The notes under the pieces: generated by a model
What the model saw: only the letters and a program-made list of their open reading frames with translations
Databases searched by the model: none
Told to the model about the DNA's origin: nothing
NCBI GenBank assembly: GCA_951812575.1
Contig: OX638322.1
Span: 2,603,925-2,667,924 of the forward strand
DNA from: Candidatus Binatia bacterium
GTDB lineage: Bacteria; Desulfobacterota; Binatia; Bin18
Reading direction: 5' to 3'
DNA length: 64,000 nt
Program-made: the position numbers and the translations under genes
In this document: in pieces, positions 61,054 to 64,000 of the stretch
How positions within the stretch are numbered: the first letter of the stretch is position 1
Layout of the letters: each line of letters begins with the position of its first letter

Positions 61054-62385
61054 CTAGTGGAACCCCAGTTCGGATAGTGGGCTGCGGTCCGCGACGGGCG
61101 CGCGTTTGGTCCCGGCTCCCAAGCTCACCGAGCCGGGCGAGCGCTCAAACGGGTCTGTGATACCGATCGTCCGTGCGTGATCCTTTAGCTCCGGTATCAC
61201 CTCTTCCGCGAATAAGCGCATGCTGGTGCGCCGCTCGTCGTCACCGTGCGGTCCCTGCAGGTGCAGGATGATGAAGATCCCGACCCGCAGGACGCTCATG
61301 ATCGCCTTGATTTTAGGGATCACTGTCGTGGGCGTACCGACAATCACCTGCATGTTCCGCTGCCCGCGCTCCAGGGCCGTCTGCAGCTTGCCCCGGATGG
61401 CAGTATAATCGATCTCTTCGTCCGCTACGCCCTGCTTCTGCTCTCTCAGCTTCTGGCCGCTGATCCCGAGCCACACGCTGGTCTGGGTCTTCGCCAGGTT
61501 GCGAATGGCCGCTTTTGAGTTGTAGCCCGGTGGCATCATGAATTCCGCCGCCGAGAAGGCGTTCTGTCCTCCCCCATAGACGAATCCTGCCGCGGCCTGC
61601 TGCGCTTTCTCCTCCGTCTCTCCCACGGCTGTTGCGACCATGTAGCCGAAATTCTCCGGCCCGGCCTGATAGCCATGCTTGGCCGCCTCGTCCGCATAGA
61701 AGTCCCACAACTCGCACGTGGCCGGTAGCGGGGTGCCAAGCCCGATATACGGATACCGATGTGCGGCGGACCACTCGACGGTCTCGGGGCTCAGCGTCCC
61801 AGGGATCCACATCGGCGGGTAGGGTTTCTGGTAGGGCAGCGCCCACGGATTGACGTGGCGATAATGAAAATGTTTGCCCTCGTAGCGCCACGGTCCCGGC
61901 TTGGTCCAGGCCTGCACGATAAAGTCGTGGGCTTCGTTGAACAATTCGCGGTTATAGGCCGGATTGGCATTATTGAAAAACTGTTCGCTGCCCGCGCCGC
62001 GCACCCAGCCGGTGACCAGGCGGCCGCGCGAGATGAGATCGATCTCGGCCAGCTCTTCGGCCATCCGCAGCGGATGTTTGATGACCGGCAAGGGGTTCCC
62101 GACCAGAACAATCTTGGCCTTGCTGGTAATCCGAGCCAGGATGGAGGCCTCTACATTCATGACCGATCCCATGCAGATCGGGTTACCATGATGCTCATTC
62201 AGGGCCAGGGCGTCGAAGCCCAGGTCCTCGGCGTAGCAATATTCGTCGAGATAATAATTGTAGTCGTCGGCCGCCTTTTCGCGGTCGAAATGCTCGTTCG
62301 AGATGGCGAAAAACGCCCGGTTCTTCAAAACGAGCTCTTCGGGCAGCCAGCGATACGGTCGTTCGGTGAAATATCCGATTTGCAT
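61054..62385 (-). CDS. LLM-class flavin-dependent oxidoreductase, long form
   Basis: The 443-residue protein has MQIGYFTERPYRW, FDALALNEHHGNPICMG and the phosphate-binding GRLVTGWVRGAGSEQF. It has a C-terminal extension past the standard barrel. GAGGGAA lies seven bases before the ATG. It is paralogous to 62572-63909 and is probably an FMNH2 or F420 monooxygenase. Confidence 0.88.
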   Translation of the reverse strand: MQIGYFTERPYRWLPEELVLKNRAFFAISNEHFDREKAADDYNYYLDEYCYAEDLGFDALALNEHHGNPICMGSVMNVEASILARITSKAKIVLVGNPLPVIKHPLRMAEELAEIDLISRGRLVTGWVRGAGSEQFFNNANPAYNRELFNEAHDFIVQAWTKPGPWRYEGKHFHYRHVNPWALPYQKPYPPMWIPGTLSPETVEWSAAHRYPYIGLGTPLPATCELWDFYADEAAKHGYQAGPENFGYMVATAVGETEEKAQQAAAGFVYGGGQNAFSAAEFMMPPGYNSKAAIRNLAKTQTSVWLGISGQKLREQKQGVADEEIDYTAIRGKLQTALERGQRNMQVIVGTPTTVIPKIKAIMSVLRVGIFIILHLQGPHGDDERRTSMRLFAEEVIPELKDHARTIGITDPFERSPGSVSLGAGTKRAPVADRSPLSELGFH

Positions 62386-62571
62386 CTGGGGTTCCCTCGA
62401 CGGATTGTGGTCATCTCACGCCTTCGTTTTCGGCCCGTGACACCTCACTCCTCGCACACGCTCTCGGGATGAGGCCCCGTGCCTTCGAGTGTCGCTTCCT
62501 GCGTGGGCTCTCGACTCATAGCATCGCTGTCGCCCCGCCGGAAGGCCGTTGTGGGTATCGTCGGGTACGCT

Positions 62572-63909
62572 TCACTGGGCGTGTTCCATTGTCGGATCAA
62601 TCACCTCTGCAACGTGGGCCAGGCGGTGTTCGATCAGTCTGTCGCCGCCGCCCGTCACCCGAGAGCGAGCAGTTTCCTCCGGTTTGCCTTTGACTGCGGC
62701 GAGTTCGGCCCGCGAGCGTTGGGAGTTCGGCTCGGCTCGCTGGTAGTCCGGCAAGCCATCGGCTTCGCGGAATTCGGGCATGACTTCCTCGGAAACGATC
62801 TGCATATGCTTCATGACCATCCAGTTCGGCATCGGTCCGTAGGGCGAGCCCGGGCCGATCATACCACCCGCGCCCACTTCGTCGCAGTAGTAGCCGAGTT
62901 CGTTCTTGACCGTCTCTGGAGAGCCGACAATGATATAGCGATCGGCGATCAACTCGTCATAGGTCAGGTTGACCTGCGGTTTGACCTTCCCTTTTTGCAG
63001 CAGGCCGATGAAGTTGCGAAACGACTTGGTCGACATATAGCCCGGCGGGAAAAAGAATTGGTCAGGGATTTTGAGCCCGGTGTTGAAGACCCACGACAGG
63101 TGGGCTTTGGCCTCGCGGTGAGCCTGTTCGTCGGTCTCGGCGACGTAGGTTGGTACGCAGGCGTTGAACATGCTCTTGGGTGCGTCGTAACCGAGCCGAT
63201 GACACTCTTCCCGCAGGCCGTCGAACGCCATTTTGGTGAACCACAAGGGAGAGAACACCATCATATAGGTGTATTTGTGTTCCGCAATGAACTGCAACGT
63301 TTCGAGCGAGCCCTGGCCTGGGATCCAGATCGGCGGATGGGGTTGCTGAATCGGGCGCGGAATGGGATTGACATTAGGGACGTAGAAATGATCGCCCTGC
63401 CAGGTAAATGGGCCGTCATCAGTCCAGGCTTTGAGGATCAAGTCATGAGCTTCGTTGAAGCGTTCCAGCGAATCGGCCGGCGCGATCCCGTTGTTGAAGT
63501 ATTCACACCCGATGCCGCGCACAAAGCCTGAAATAATGCGTCCGCCCGAAATGACGTCGAGCATGGCGATTTCCTCGGCGACCCGCAGGGGGTTGCCATG
63601 CAGGGGGATGGCATTGCCGATAATGCCGATCGGGATTTCTTTCGTCCGCTGCACCAGCATCGCGGCAATAATGTTTGGCGACGGCATCGTGCCATAGAAA
63701 TTCGCGTGATGTTCGTTGACAGCAATCGCGTCGAAACCGAATTGTTCAGCAGCGGCGAGTTGGTCGAGGTATTCGTTGTACAGCGAGTGGCCGCGATGTG
63801 GGTCATAATGCTTATTCGACAACGACACCCAGGTTGACTGGATTTCAGACGCCGGCGGAATGTGCGGGTAGGGCATCAAGTGAAAGAAATAAAAACGCAG
63901 CTTGTTCAT
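62572..63909 (-). CDS. LLM-class flavin-dependent oxidoreductase, long form
   Basis: The 445-residue protein has FDAIAVNEHHANFYG, GGRIISGFVRGIGCEYF and PHPPIWIPGQGS. GAGGAGG precedes the ATG, which overlaps the stop of the upstream alpha/beta-hydrolase (ATGA), so the two are translationally coupled. It is related to 61054-62385. Confidence 0.9.
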   Translation of the reverse strand: MNKLRFYFFHLMPYPHIPPASEIQSTWVSLSNKHYDPHRGHSLYNEYLDQLAAAEQFGFDAIAVNEHHANFYGTMPSPNIIAAMLVQRTKEIPIGIIGNAIPLHGNPLRVAEEIAMLDVISGGRIISGFVRGIGCEYFNNGIAPADSLERFNEAHDLILKAWTDDGPFTWQGDHFYVPNVNPIPRPIQQPHPPIWIPGQGSLETLQFIAEHKYTYMMVFSPLWFTKMAFDGLREECHRLGYDAPKSMFNACVPTYVAETDEQAHREAKAHLSWVFNTGLKIPDQFFFPPGYMSTKSFRNFIGLLQKGKVKPQVNLTYDELIADRYIIVGSPETVKNELGYYCDEVGAGGMIGPGSPYGPMPNWMVMKHMQIVSEEVMPEFREADGLPDYQRAEPNSQRSRAELAAVKGKPEETARSRVTGGGDRLIEHRLAHVAEVIDPTMEHAQ

Positions 63910-64000
63910 TGTGTCGCCTCCTCGATAAAAGCCGTCAGAATAGCGGCAAGTTCACGCGGCCGTTCCAAAAGCGGTTCGTGGCCGGTGCCCGCGATGCGGG
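63906..64000 (-). CDS. alpha/beta-hydrolase, C-terminal end (cut by window edge)
   Basis: The last 31 codons read RIAGTGHEPLLERPRELAAI then LTAFIEEATQ and stop. The G-T-G-H-E-P-L-L-E-R-P segment holds the catalytic histidine of alpha/beta-hydrolases and the final helix. The stop overlaps the LLM gene start by four bases. Confidence 0.8.
   Translation of the reverse strand, partial: RIAGTGHEPLLERPRELAAILTAFIEEATQ

Noticed and set aside
62479..63531. 350-codon open frame on the plus strand
   Set aside because: Antisense shadow of the LLM oxidoreductase at 62572-63909; low-complexity translation and no ribosome site.

Overview
The window is about 64 kb of gene-dense, moderately GC-rich Gram-negative DNA. 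A TolC-type outer-membrane protein with a full tripartite RND pump points to a double membrane. The rest is mostly accessory catabolism: SxxK serine hydrolases, D-aminoacylase-like and amidohydrolase-2 enzymes, SDRs, P450s, a Baeyer-Villiger monooxygenase, a Rieske oxygenase, four luciferase-like (LLM) flavin oxidoreductases, GSTs, acyl-CoA dehydrogenases, PF10118 metal-dependent hydrolases and SnoaL-like proteins. This mixture is typical of large-genome uncultured lineages such as Tectomicrobia/Entotheonella, Binatota and their relatives. The assignment is inference, because no rRNA or core marker is present. I saw no tRNA, rRNA, CRISPR array or prophage.

Layout. 0-3.3 kb: cut-off alpha/beta hydrolase, TerC remnant, class III aminotransferase, and a divergent serine hydrolase. 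3.4-16.2 kb: one long minus-strand array of twelve closely spaced genes that contains two diverged copies of an amidohydrolase-3 / SDR / amidohydrolase-2 set. It is headed by a near-perfect sigma-54 promoter (16210-16225) with palindromic upstream sites. A PAS/AAA+/Fis-type sigma-54 activator lies at 17-18.6 kb, separated from that promoter only by a brnTA toxin-antitoxin pair. 18.8-22.5 kb: P450, truncated REP-associated transposase between inverted REP hairpins, nitroreductase, a near-identical fragment of a serine hydrolase found 3.45 kb further on, and a GST. 22.7-23.8 kb: an AhpD-like gene whose resolving cysteine is an in-frame TGA followed by a SECIS-like hairpin, so a probable selenoprotein. 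23.8-31 kb: PF10118 protein and serine hydrolase, two toxin-antitoxin units collided tail to tail, SnoaL-like protein, GST and Baeyer-Villiger monooxygenase. 31-37.6 kb: heavy-metal RND efflux operon with a His-rich leader protein. 37.7-48.1 kb: single catabolic genes, including a probable 3-sulfinopropanoyl-CoA desulfinase. 48.2-51.2 kb: gene remnants mixed with two more toxin-antitoxin pairs. 51.4-55.7 kb: Rieske oxygenase, DoxX, PhyH-type dioxygenase and acyl-CoA dehydrogenase. 55.7-60 kb: a segment carrying a BisC-like molybdoenzyme and a CmcJ/NvfI-type gene, bounded by a perfect 42-bp direct repeat of the end of the acyl-CoA dehydrogenase gene. 60-64 kb: three LLM oxidoreductases and the end of an alpha/beta hydrolase.

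Overall the region looks like a regulated catabolic gene array followed by a patchwork built by duplication, deletion and insertion. Partly decayed gene ends mark many of the junctions. The most notable item is the probable selenoprotein. The next is the self-contained sigma-54 activator, upstream sites and promoter controlling the duplicated catabolic operon.
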